A DNA stretch of 5,001 nucleotides, from positions 1-5,001 of the forward strand of contig JAJBVF010000161.1 of NCBI GenBank assembly GCA_020859965.1. Reading direction: 5' to 3'. The position numbers and the translations under genes were made by a program. The number at the start of each line of letters is the position of its first letter. Positions within the stretch are counted from its first letter, which is position 1. The stretch is from Clostridiales bacterium. GTDB lineage: Bacteria; Bacillota; Clostridia; Lachnospirales; Lachnospiraceae. Below, one piece after another: positions 1 to 4,132 of the stretch. The notes under the pieces are model-generated. The model saw nothing but the letters and a program-made list of their open reading frames with translations. It ran no database searches and was not told the DNA's origin.

Positions 1-190
1 GGCAAATACCTTTATCTTCCCGGAGATTCAGTCCGGCAATATCGGTTATAAGATTGCTCAGCGTCTGGGCGGATTTGATGCATATGGTCCGATCCTTCAG
101 GGTCTGAACGCACCGATCAATGACCTCTCCCGCGGATGCAACGCAGATGAAGTTTACAAGATGGCACTCATCACCTCAGTGATGGCTTAA
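1..190 (+). CDS. pta: Phosphate acetyltransferase, C-terminal 62 residues (5' end outside window)
   Basis: Frame 2 is open from the left edge to a TAA at 188-190 and encodes the end of phosphate acetyltransferase, the cytoplasmic enzyme that interconverts acetyl-CoA plus phosphate with acetyl phosphate plus CoA. With acetate kinase it makes ATP and acetate in fermenting bacteria. Recognisable family pieces are FIFPEIQSGNIGYKIAQRLG near the left edge, the GPILQGLNAPINDLSRG block, and the NADEVYKMALITS tail. These match the C-terminal substrate-binding lobe of the short clostridial/Bacillus-type enzyme, not the long enterobacterial form, although only the end is visible. In many Clostridia ackA follows pta directly. 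Here no ackA follows: the next 485 bases contain repeats and a terminator, so pta appears to be the last gene of its transcript. Identification rests on recalled family sequence but the blocks are distinctive. Confidence 0.93.
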   Translation, partial: ANTFIFPEIQSGNIGYKIAQRLGGFDAYGPILQGLNAPINDLSRGCNADEVYKMALITSVMA

Positions 191-230
191 TGTCGTGAAC
201 TGAGTCTGTCAGAATCTACAGCAACGAATC

Positions 231-279
231 GAGCAGGGGCGGCAAGCCGCACGGTATGTTATATAGATTGCCAACGCAG
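231..279. repeat. GC-rich hairpin repeat, most diverged copy (R0)
   Basis: The core is GCGGC-AA-GCCGC at 239-250, preceded by a run of G and followed by a spacer containing ATTGCC and then CGCAG. The order of these parts (G run, GCGGC/GCCGC hairpin, spacer, TTGCC, then C-GCG or CGCAG) matches the two better copies at 301-346 and 388-435, but the spacer is longer and the outer stem seen in the third copy is not preserved. I regard it as a degenerate member of the same repeat family; the resemblance is weaker than between the other two. Confidence 0.45.
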
Positions 280-300
280 TCGGAGGATTCCTTATGGCTA

Positions 301-346
301 CGGGCTGGGGCGGCTTAAGCCGCAAAACACATTGCCCGGTTCTGCG
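301..346. repeat. GC-rich hairpin repeat, copy R1
   Basis: This 46-base unit contains the perfect palindrome GCGGCTTAAGCCGC (310-323), followed by CAAAACACATTGCCCGGTTC and TGCG. A 5-bp outer pairing CGGGC (301-305) with GCCCG (334-338) encloses the inner hairpin. It aligns along its whole length with the unit at 388-435, differing by a few substitutions and a two-base length change. This is direct evidence for a duplicated structured element and not a chance hairpin. Confidence 0.75.
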
Positions 347-349
347 ATC

Positions 350-380
350 GAGTAGGAAGGCGGCTCGTCGGCTCCTACTC
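350..380. repeat. Inverted repeat between the two GC-rich units
   Basis: GAGTAGGA at 350-357 pairs perfectly with TCCTACTC at 373-380 around a 15-base loop. There is no T tract, so it is unlikely to be an intrinsic terminator. It sits exactly between repeat units R1 and R2. Its left arm, together with the preceding ATC, resembles the ATCGAGCAGG that leads into copy R0, so it is probably part of the larger composite repeat. Confidence 0.65.
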
Positions 381-384
381 GCCT

Positions 385-436
385 GCGCGGGCCGGGTGCG
401 GCTTATGCCGCAAAAACTCCTTGCCCGGCCCTGCGC
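385..436. repeat. GC-rich hairpin repeat, copy R2, with nested stems
   Basis: This is the best-formed copy. An outer stem pairs 385-396 (GCGC then GGGCCGGG) with 424-436 (CCCGGCCC, one bulged T, GCGC), giving 12 base pairs. Inside it TGCGGC (397-402) and GCCGCA (407-412) form a 6-bp hairpin with a TTAT loop, leaving about 11 unpaired bases on the 3' side. The primary sequence from 388 to 435 is a direct repeat of 301-346. Such structure could act in RNA as a stabilising or attenuating hairpin at the 3' end of the pta message, or be a REP-like dispersed element; the window alone cannot tell. Confidence 0.75.
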
Positions 437-441
437 ATAAC

Positions 442-498
442 AAAAACCGCAATAGCAGAAGAATCCGGATATTCCGTTTTCTCTACATTGCGGTTTTT
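442..498. terminator. Probable bidirectional rho-independent terminator
   Basis: AAAAACCGCAAT (442-453) and ATTGCGGTTTTT (487-498) are perfect 12-base inverted copies, giving a stem with a T run on the plus-strand side and, by symmetry, on the minus-strand side. The 33-base apex is long but contains a further short pairing region around ATCCGGAT. It lies 250 bases past the pta stop and 177 bases past the stop of the convergent dnaK-like gene, so it is placed to end both transcripts. Perfect stem and symmetric A/T flanks make the call fairly secure; the large apex loop is the main reservation. Confidence 0.75.
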
Positions 499-674
499 AT
501 ATGCAAAAATGTTTTCAATTATCTCATACTCATAATCTGTGGTTCACACTTGTGCAAGGCCGATACCACTATCACTATTACAAATCCCTGATACCGTCTT
601 TATTTGCGACCGTAATATTTTCATGTTTTCAGATAACAAAATATTTCCTGCTTTTCATCCTTGCAACGCTTCAA

Positions 675-695
675 CTCAGATTCCCAAGATCTGAG
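675..695. repeat. Hairpin spanning the stop codon of the dnaK-like gene
   Basis: CTCAGAT (675-681) and ATCTGAG (689-695) are perfect 7-base inverted copies around a 7-base loop. The left arm contains the TCA that is the minus-strand TGA stop at 676-678. No T tract follows on either strand, so it is not a standard terminator; it could protect the 3' end of the coding message or be fortuitous. Confidence 0.5.
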
Positions 696-2439
696 AGCTT
701 GACTGCTCCAGTGCCGCCTTTGCCGATTTTACGTTTTCCAGATCCTGATCTGTCATCCGGTCCAGGCGGAATTTTGAAAGGGCTTTTTGCAGTGCGTTGC
801 AATCATTTTTGATCTGCCTAGCAGATGCCTTGTTCAGATCTTTCTTACGTTCTTTATATGCCTGCTGAGCCTTAGCCAGAAGACTCTGCGCTTCGTTTGT
901 GATCTCAATCGCATCCCGGCGCTGGCTATCCTGTCCCGCATATTCCTGTGCATCATGAATGGCCTGCTGAATCTCAGAATCAGACATACGGTCGTCCGCC
1001 GTAATCGTGATGGACTGCTCTTTTCCGGTATCAAGGTCTTTCGCGGATACTTTCAGAATTCCATTCGCGTCAATGTCAAAGGTCACTTCAATCTGCGGCA
1101 CGCCTGCCGGTGCGCGGCGGATGCCTTTAAGACGAAATTTCCCTATTGTTTTGTTATCCTTAGCCATTGTACGCTCGCCTTGCAGCACATGAATTTCCAC
1201 ATCGCGCTGATACGGAGCCGCTGTGGAGAACACACGGGAATAACGAGTCGGAACAGTAGTATTGCGTTCCACCAGCCGGGTTGCCACTCCTCCAACCGTC
1301 TCAATTGACAAACTCAATGGTGTGACATCCATCAACAGCAGATCCATTCCCGTACCGGCAGCCATCAGCGAATTCCCCTGAAGCGTGCTTCCTAAAATCG
1401 CTGCTCCCTGAGCCACACATTCATCCGGGTTGATATTTTTAGACGGTTCTTTTCCGGTCAGCTGGAACACCTTCTGCTGCACTGCCGGAATCCTCGTCGA
1501 TCCTCCGACAAGAAGCACACGGCCAAGCTGCGCGGCTGTAATCCCCGCGTCACTTAAAGCCGTCTGTACCGGAACTTCCGTGCGGCGGACCAGATCCGCG
1601 GTCAGCTCGTTGAATTTATTTCTTGTAAGCGTCCGTTCCAGATGAACCGGTTCTCCCTTGATCTGGGTCAGATAGGGAAGTACAATATTGGTACTGTCCG
1701 AAGTAGATAATTCCTTTTTTGCCTGCTCTGCTGCCTCTTTGATCCGCTGCATCGCGGCAAAATCCCGGGAAATATCCACGCGATGCTCTGCTTTAAATTC
1801 CGCAACCAGCCAGTCAGAAACACGCGCGTCAAAATCATCTCCACCTAGATGATTATCACCGGAAGTCGACAGCACCTCAATCAGCCCTTCTCCGATCTCA
1901 ATAATCGACACATCAAAGGTACCTCCGCCCAGATCATACACCATGACCTTTTGTGCGTCTCCATGATCAAGACCATAGGACAGTGCCGCACTCGTCGGCT
2001 CATTGATAATGCGCTTTACATCGAGGCCGGCGATACGACCGGCATCCTTCGTCGCCTGTCGCTGAATATCATTGAAATAGGCGGGAACCGTAATAACAGC
2101 CTCAGTCACCGTTTCTCCGAGAAAATCCTCCGCATCTTTTTTCAGCTGCATCAGGATCATTGCACTGATCGTCTGCGGCTTATACTCCTTTCCATCGATC
2201 CTGGTACTCCAGTCCGTACCCATATGGCGCTTCACAGATGAGATCGTCCTGCCTGAATTTGTCACTGCCTGACGCCGTGCCGCGTCCCCTACCAAACGCT
2301 CTCCGTTTTTCGAAAAAGCAACAACACTTGGCGTCGTACGTCCTCCTGTACTGTTCGGTATAATAACCGGCTGGTCATTTTCCACTACTGATACGCAGCT
2401 GTTTGTCGTTCCAAGGTCAATTCCGATCACTTTGCCCAT
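676..2439 (-). CDS. DnaK/Hsp70-family chaperone paralog with shortened C-terminus
   Basis: This encodes a cytoplasmic ATP-driven Hsp70 chaperone of 587 residues. All three Hsp70 signatures are intact: IDLGTTNS (7-14), VYDLGGGTFDVSII (167-180) and VLLVGGSTRIPAVQ (308-321). The interdomain linker LLLMDVTPLSL is at about 367-377, followed by the beta-sandwich substrate-binding domain (about 378-480) and a helical lid (about 485-580). It lacks the roughly 24-residue ATPase-domain insertion of proteobacterial DnaK, as in Gram-positives. The protein stops at LEQSSSQILGI, about 25 residues short of typical Gram-positive DnaK, without the disordered acidic/glycine tail. The substrate-arch region reads IETVGG where canonical DnaK usually has IETMGG. 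I chose the ATG at 2439 because the protein then begins MGKVIGID as the family does and GGAGG lies 9 bases upstream; the ATG 13 codons earlier has no such site. No hrcA, grpE or dnaJ is adjacent, suggesting a second, stand-alone DnaK paralog; I therefore give no symbol. Confidence 0.93.
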   Translation of the reverse strand: MGKVIGIDLGTTNSCVSVVENDQPVIIPNSTGGRTTPSVVAFSKNGERLVGDAARRQAVTNSGRTISSVKRHMGTDWSTRIDGKEYKPQTISAMILMQLKKDAEDFLGETVTEAVITVPAYFNDIQRQATKDAGRIAGLDVKRIINEPTSAALSYGLDHGDAQKVMVYDLGGGTFDVSIIEIGEGLIEVLSTSGDNHLGGDDFDARVSDWLVAEFKAEHRVDISRDFAAMQRIKEAAEQAKKELSTSDSTNIVLPYLTQIKGEPVHLERTLTRNKFNELTADLVRRTEVPVQTALSDAGITAAQLGRVLLVGGSTRIPAVQQKVFQLTGKEPSKNINPDECVAQGAAILGSTLQGNSLMAAGTGMDLLLMDVTPLSLSIETVGGVATRLVERNTTVPTRYSRVFSTAAPYQRDVEIHVLQGERTMAKDNKTIGKFRLKGIRRAPAGVPQIEVTFDIDANGILKVSAKDLDTGKEQSITITADDRMSDSEIQQAIHDAQEYAGQDSQRRDAIEITNEAQSLLAKAQQAYKERKKDLNKASARQIKNDCNALQKALSKFRLDRMTDQDLENVKSAKAALEQSSSQILGI

Positions 2440-2448
2440 TTCCTGTAT

Positions 2449-2453
2449 CCTCC
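2449..2453 (-). promoter_or_regulatory. Ribosome binding site deciding the dnaK-like start
   Basis: On the minus strand GGAGG lies 9 bases before the ATG at 2439. No comparable site precedes the in-frame ATG at 2478, so this site settles the start and removes 13 residues from the longest open frame. Confidence 0.85.
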
Positions 2454-2490
2454 AATTCTCAAAGCGCTCATGTTTCACAGATATTCATAC

Positions 2491-2526
2491 TTTTATAGTT
2501 ACTTTTATAATTGCTTTTATATTTCC
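2491..2526. repeat. Three tandem 12-bp TTTTATA repeats in the dnaK-like promoter region
   Basis: Three consecutive 12-base units begin at 2491, 2503 and 2515, reading TTTTATAGTTAC, TTTTATAATTGC and TTTTATATTTCC. The seven-base TTTTATA head is identical in all three, and the tails vary. The flanks (TTCATA at 2484 and 2529) continue the theme more loosely. On the minus strand each unit presents TATAAAA, and the outermost supplies the best -10 box, so the array overlaps the start of transcription. Confidence 0.75.
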
Positions 2527-2545
2527 GTTTCATAAAATCTGTAAA
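2516..2545 (-). promoter_or_regulatory. Sigma-A type promoter for the dnaK-like gene
   Basis: Read on the minus strand, TTTACA (2545-2540) and TATAAA (2521-2516) are separated by 18 bases; each differs from the consensus TTGACA/TATAAT by one position. Transcription would start around 2509, giving a leader of about 70 bases before the ATG at 2439. No heat-shock operator was recognised over it. Confidence 0.65.
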
Positions 2546-2708
2546 GCAGTATATCTTTCCATAATCAGAAAATCAAGCCACCGAATCTCGAAATGTTACA
2601 CTTTTCTAAAATATGTTCATTAAATTTTCATAATCTTTCTAAATAAAAAAATTCTCACAAATCGAACACAAAATATGCACATCTTTTTCGTAAAGTAAAG
2701 AAAATCAT

Positions 2709-2740
2709 AACTGTTAGCAATTGCCAGCTAAAAAACAGTT
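2709..2740. repeat. Inverted repeat in the leader of the FKBP-like gene
   Basis: AACTG-TTAGC at 2709-2718 pairs with GCTAA (2727-2731) and, after a four-A bulge, CAGTT (2736-2740). The loop is 8 bases. It ends 35 bases before the ATG of the FKBP-like gene. The TTAGC/GCTAA tips recall the ends of a CIRCE element, but the inner bases and spacing do not match, so it is not one. It may be an operator or an mRNA hairpin. Confidence 0.5.
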
Positions 2741-2757
2741 CCGTTACAAAATCCAAA

Positions 2758-2779
2758 AGAGGGAGAATAAATGAGATGA
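2758..2779 (+). promoter_or_regulatory. Ribosome binding site with a two-codon ORF overlapping the FKBP start
   Basis: AGAGGGAG (2758-2765) precedes two ATG codons. The first (2771-2773) reads ATG AGA TGA and stops at once; its TGA (2777-2779) overlaps the second ATG (2776-2778). The long frame begins at the second. From the GGGAG end the distances are 5 and 10 bases, so either could capture a ribosome. Whether the two-codon frame is used is unknown. Confidence 0.5.
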
Positions 2780-3285
2780 AAAAAGAAAACAAAAAACTCG
2801 CACAGCAAAGACGGGCAGAAGAACGACACAAAAAAGAACAGAGAGAAAAGCGAAATAAAATTCTTTCCATTGCAATTCCATCTGCCCTGATCGCAATTTT
2901 GATCATCGTTATTCTGGTCGACTCTTTCAAGCCATTTAGTAACTCCAGCAACGATGCAAATGAAGCCTCCACAGAAGCTGTCACAGAAACAGCCTCTTAT
3001 TCAACAGATACTTCTTTAACTGTCGAAGACGGTGATACAGTGAATATTGATTATGTGGGTTCCATTGATGGTGTTGAATTCGATGGTGGAAGTACCGATG
3101 GCAACGGGACGGACCTGACAATTGGCTCCGAAAGCTACATTGACGATTTTGAAGACCAGTTGATCGGCTATCATCCCGGAGATACAGTAGATGTAACAGT
3201 GACTTTCCCGGAGGATTACGGCGTAGATGATCTGAATGGACAGGAAGCGGTATTTGAAGTCACGATCAATGGAATCTATGAATAA
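2776..3285 (+). CDS. Membrane-anchored FKBP-type (trigger-factor-like) peptidyl-prolyl isomerase
   Basis: The 169-residue protein has three parts. Residues 1-28 are highly charged (many Lys, Arg, Glu) and predicted helical. Residues 29-48 (from ILSIAIPSALIA) form one hydrophobic membrane segment. Residues 49-80 are a Ser/Thr/Asn/Glu-rich linker, followed by an FKBP domain at about 84-168. The positive N-terminus places the FKBP domain outside the cell. The domain carries GDTVNIDYVGSIDG (86-99), EFDGG (101-105), TIGS (115-118), FEDQLIG (125-131) and VTFPEDYG (142-149), closest to the isomerase domain of trigger factor; the usual IPGFE appears as IDDFE. The likely role is cis-trans isomerisation of prolyl bonds in secreted or surface proteins, analogous to PrsA, but catalytic activity is inferred. 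The ATG at 2776 follows GAGGGAG about 10 bases upstream. It is divergent from the dnaK-like gene and followed by a tetR gene in the same direction. Confidence 0.85.
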   Translation: MKKENKKLAQQRRAEERHKKEQREKRNKILSIAIPSALIAILIIVILVDSFKPFSNSSNDANEASTEAVTETASYSTDTSLTVEDGDTVNIDYVGSIDGVEFDGGSTDGNGTDLTIGSESYIDDFEDQLIGYHPGDTVDVTVTFPEDYGVDDLNGQEAVFEVTINGIYE

Positions 3286-3288
3286 GTG

Positions 3289-3309
3289 ACTACAGTCGTT
3301 TACTATAGT
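3289..3309. promoter_or_regulatory. 21-bp imperfect palindrome, candidate TetR operator
   Basis: ACTACAGT (3289-3296), a 5-base centre CGTTT, and ACTATAGT (3302-3309) match at 7 of 8 paired positions. It begins three bases after the stop of the FKBP-like gene and lies 70 bases before the tetR start, where an autoregulatory operator would be expected. A weak -10-like TATATG lies at 3337-3342 with only a poor -35. An alternative reading is a weak terminator for the FKBP gene, since TTTT follows closely, but the stem is A/T-rich and short. Confidence 0.45.
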
Positions 3310-3363
3310 TTTACTGGATGCGCAGCTCGCCTGCTGTATATGTACAAATTGCTTTAAATGCGG

Positions 3364-3369
3364 AAAGGA
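3364..3369 (+). promoter_or_regulatory. Ribosome binding site deciding the tetR start
   Basis: AAAGGA lies 9 bases before the ATG at 3379. The earlier in-frame ATG at 3358 has no purine-rich site upstream, and this binding site would fall inside its coding sequence, so the shorter start is preferred. Confidence 0.75.
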
Positions 3370-3378
3370 TCTTATATC

Positions 3379-3888
3379 ATGAGTCGGGAGAAAGAAACGA
3401 CAAAAGACTGTATTTTCACAGCACTGATACTTTTGATGGAGCAAAAAGAATATAAATATATAACCGTCACTGATATTGCGCGGAAATCCGGTGTCTCCCG
3501 CATGACCTATTATCGGACATATTCTTCGAAAGAAGATATTCTGGTCCAGCATTTTAAGAAATCTGCGCAGTCGATCGTCACAGAAGCAAACGGTCAGGCC
3601 GATCAGGCTTTGTACGGCTTTTTTACCTATTTTCTGAAAAATCAAAAGATGACGACTCTCCTGGAGCAGGCAGATCTGATGAAAATCCTGATTGACTGCT
3701 TCTCGGTACTCACGGATTTCCTATATGACTCGCTCCACACCGTATCTTCACAGTCCCAAAAAAGCCATTATGCGGCACGATTTGAGGTCGGCGGCCTCTT
3801 CTCTGTACTGACACAATGGATCGAAAATGGCGCAGAGGAGAGTCCGGAGGAAATGGCGGCAATCACGCTGGAAATTATCGGGGCATAG
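3379..3888 (+). CDS. TetR/AcrR-family transcriptional regulator
   Basis: The 169-residue protein is of ordinary TetR length. Residues 5-55 form the three-helix DNA-binding domain, with the helix-turn-helix in ITVTDIARKSGVSRMTYYRT (28-47) and the typical SSKEDIL capping motif after it. The rest is a helical ligand-binding and dimerisation domain. Its end, EVGGLFSVLTQWIENG (136-151) then ESPEEMA, resembles the TetR_C_7/TetR_C_8 (DhaS-like) C-terminal class common in Firmicutes; this is from memory of the family. Such proteins are usually repressors released by a small ligand. The ligand is unknown here. The gene lies 93 bases after the FKBP-like gene, in the same direction, and faces the minus-strand genes to its right. 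No transporter or enzyme gene is adjacent on its strand, so self-regulation through the palindrome at 3289-3309, or control of a distant target, is most likely. Confidence 0.88.
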   Translation: MSREKETTKDCIFTALILLMEQKEYKYITVTDIARKSGVSRMTYYRTYSSKEDILVQHFKKSAQSIVTEANGQADQALYGFFTYFLKNQKMTTLLEQADLMKILIDCFSVLTDFLYDSLHTVSSQSQKSHYAARFEVGGLFSVLTQWIENGAEESPEEMAAITLEIIGA

Positions 3889-3907
3889 GGCAGTTTTGGG
3901 CGAAGCT

Positions 3908-3928
3908 GCTTCCTGCTGCGCTTGAAGC
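3908..3928. repeat. Short inverted repeat between convergent tetR and the small minus-strand ORF
   Basis: GCTTC (3908-3912) and GAAGC (3924-3928) can pair around an 11-base loop in the 48-base gap where the two genes meet; a further GAAGC lies at 3902-3906. No T run follows closely, so this is at best a weak terminator. No better candidate is visible in the gap. Confidence 0.25.
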
Positions 3929-3936
3929 ATGATTAT

Positions 3937-4095
3937 TTATCCGGTGTCATCCAGACATTCCTCAGCCCGGCTGTTCATAAATGCTTTTATAAAAATCGGA
4001 GAATCATATCCGCTCTTTAGCGCCAACTCAAAAAGGCGGCCCTGGATATCGCATAATTGCCGCTTATCAAGACTTAATTGCAGGATAAGCCTCAC
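3937..4095 (-). CDS. Small uncharacterised protein, 52 residues, downstream of the jetD-like gene
   Basis: A minus-strand frame runs from GTG (4095-4093) to TAA (3939-3937). The translation has well-formed coding character: a leucine-rich start (RLILQLSLDKRQL), then DIQGRLFELALKSGYDSP and IFIKAFMNSRAEECLDD. It is predicted mostly helical, with no membrane segment and two cysteines (15, 47). The GYDS-x-x-FIKAFMNS block recalls small proteins I associate with Lachnospiraceae loci carrying DUF3791/DUF3990 genes. Those, as I recall, continue for another 20 or so residues after the LD, so this copy may be C-terminally truncated; that comparison is from memory and uncertain. An in-frame TAA precedes the GTG by two codons, so no earlier start exists. 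AAGGA lies very close to the GTG (2 bases), a poor spacing that lowers certainty. It begins 37 bases after the jetD-like stop on the same strand, consistent with cotranscription. No function is assigned. Confidence 0.5.
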   Translation of the reverse strand: MRLILQLSLDKRQLCDIQGRLFELALKSGYDSPIFIKAFMNSRAEECLDDTG

Positions 4096-4132
4096 CTTCC
4101 TTTAAAATAAGACCAAATCTACATTGCTATAT

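Larger units (their letters stand above)
191..675. other. 485-bp intergenic region between pta and the convergent dnaK-like gene
   Basis: The left half (about 230-440) is GC-rich and packed with inverted repeats, listed separately. It ends in a strong terminator-like hairpin at 442-498. The right half (499-675) is A/T-richer. I see no supported gene, RNA family or strong terminator in it on either strand; a plus-strand reading frame starting at 501 runs antisense into the dnaK-like gene and has no ribosome binding site. The sharp change of composition at about 440 suggests that the repeat block was inserted or expanded between pta and its terminator. Confidence 0.7.
2440..2775. other. 336-bp A/T-rich divergent intergenic region
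   Basis: This spacer separates the divergently transcribed dnaK-like and FKBP-like genes. It holds a credible minus-strand promoter at 2516-2545, a 12-bp-period TTTATA tandem repeat at 2491-2526, and an inverted repeat at 2709-2740 just ahead of the FKBP gene. I found no CIRCE element (TTAGCACTC-N9-GAGTGCTAA) and no CtsR-type heptad repeat. A perfect plus-strand TATAAT occurs at 2506-2511 with a poor TTCATA 16 bases upstream, which could drive the FKBP gene with a leader of about 260 bases, but this is weak. No coding region is supported here. Confidence 0.6.

Noticed and set aside
231..436. CRISPR array
   Set aside because: The repeats are only two or three, long, self-structured and unevenly spaced, with no uniform spacers or cas genes.
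501..812. Plus-strand 103-codon frame at the 3' side of the dnaK-like gene
   Set aside because: It has no ribosome binding site, its second half is antisense to strongly conserved dnaK-like coding sequence, and the translation has no recognisable domain.
787..2241. Several plus-strand frames of 60-173 codons inside the dnaK-like gene
   Set aside because: They lie antisense to an unambiguous Hsp70 gene and lack start signals or family resemblance; they are frame shadows.
2440..2478. Thirteen-codon upstream extension of the dnaK-like protein from the ATG at 2478
   Set aside because: DnaK proteins begin at the MGKVIGID-type motif and the GGAGG at 2449-2453 serves the later ATG; no site precedes the earlier one.
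2709..2740. CIRCE heat-shock operator
   Set aside because: Only the TTAGC and GCTAA tips fit; the inner bases and the 9-base spacer of CIRCE are absent.
2655..3645. Minus-strand frames antisense to the FKBP-like and tetR genes (2655-2984 and 3016-3645)
   Set aside because: Both overlap well-supported plus-strand genes, have no start signals, and translate to low-complexity or unrecognisable sequence.
3748..3930. Minus-strand 60-codon frame across the end of tetR
   Set aside because: It is mostly antisense to the conserved TetR C-terminus and has no ribosome binding site.
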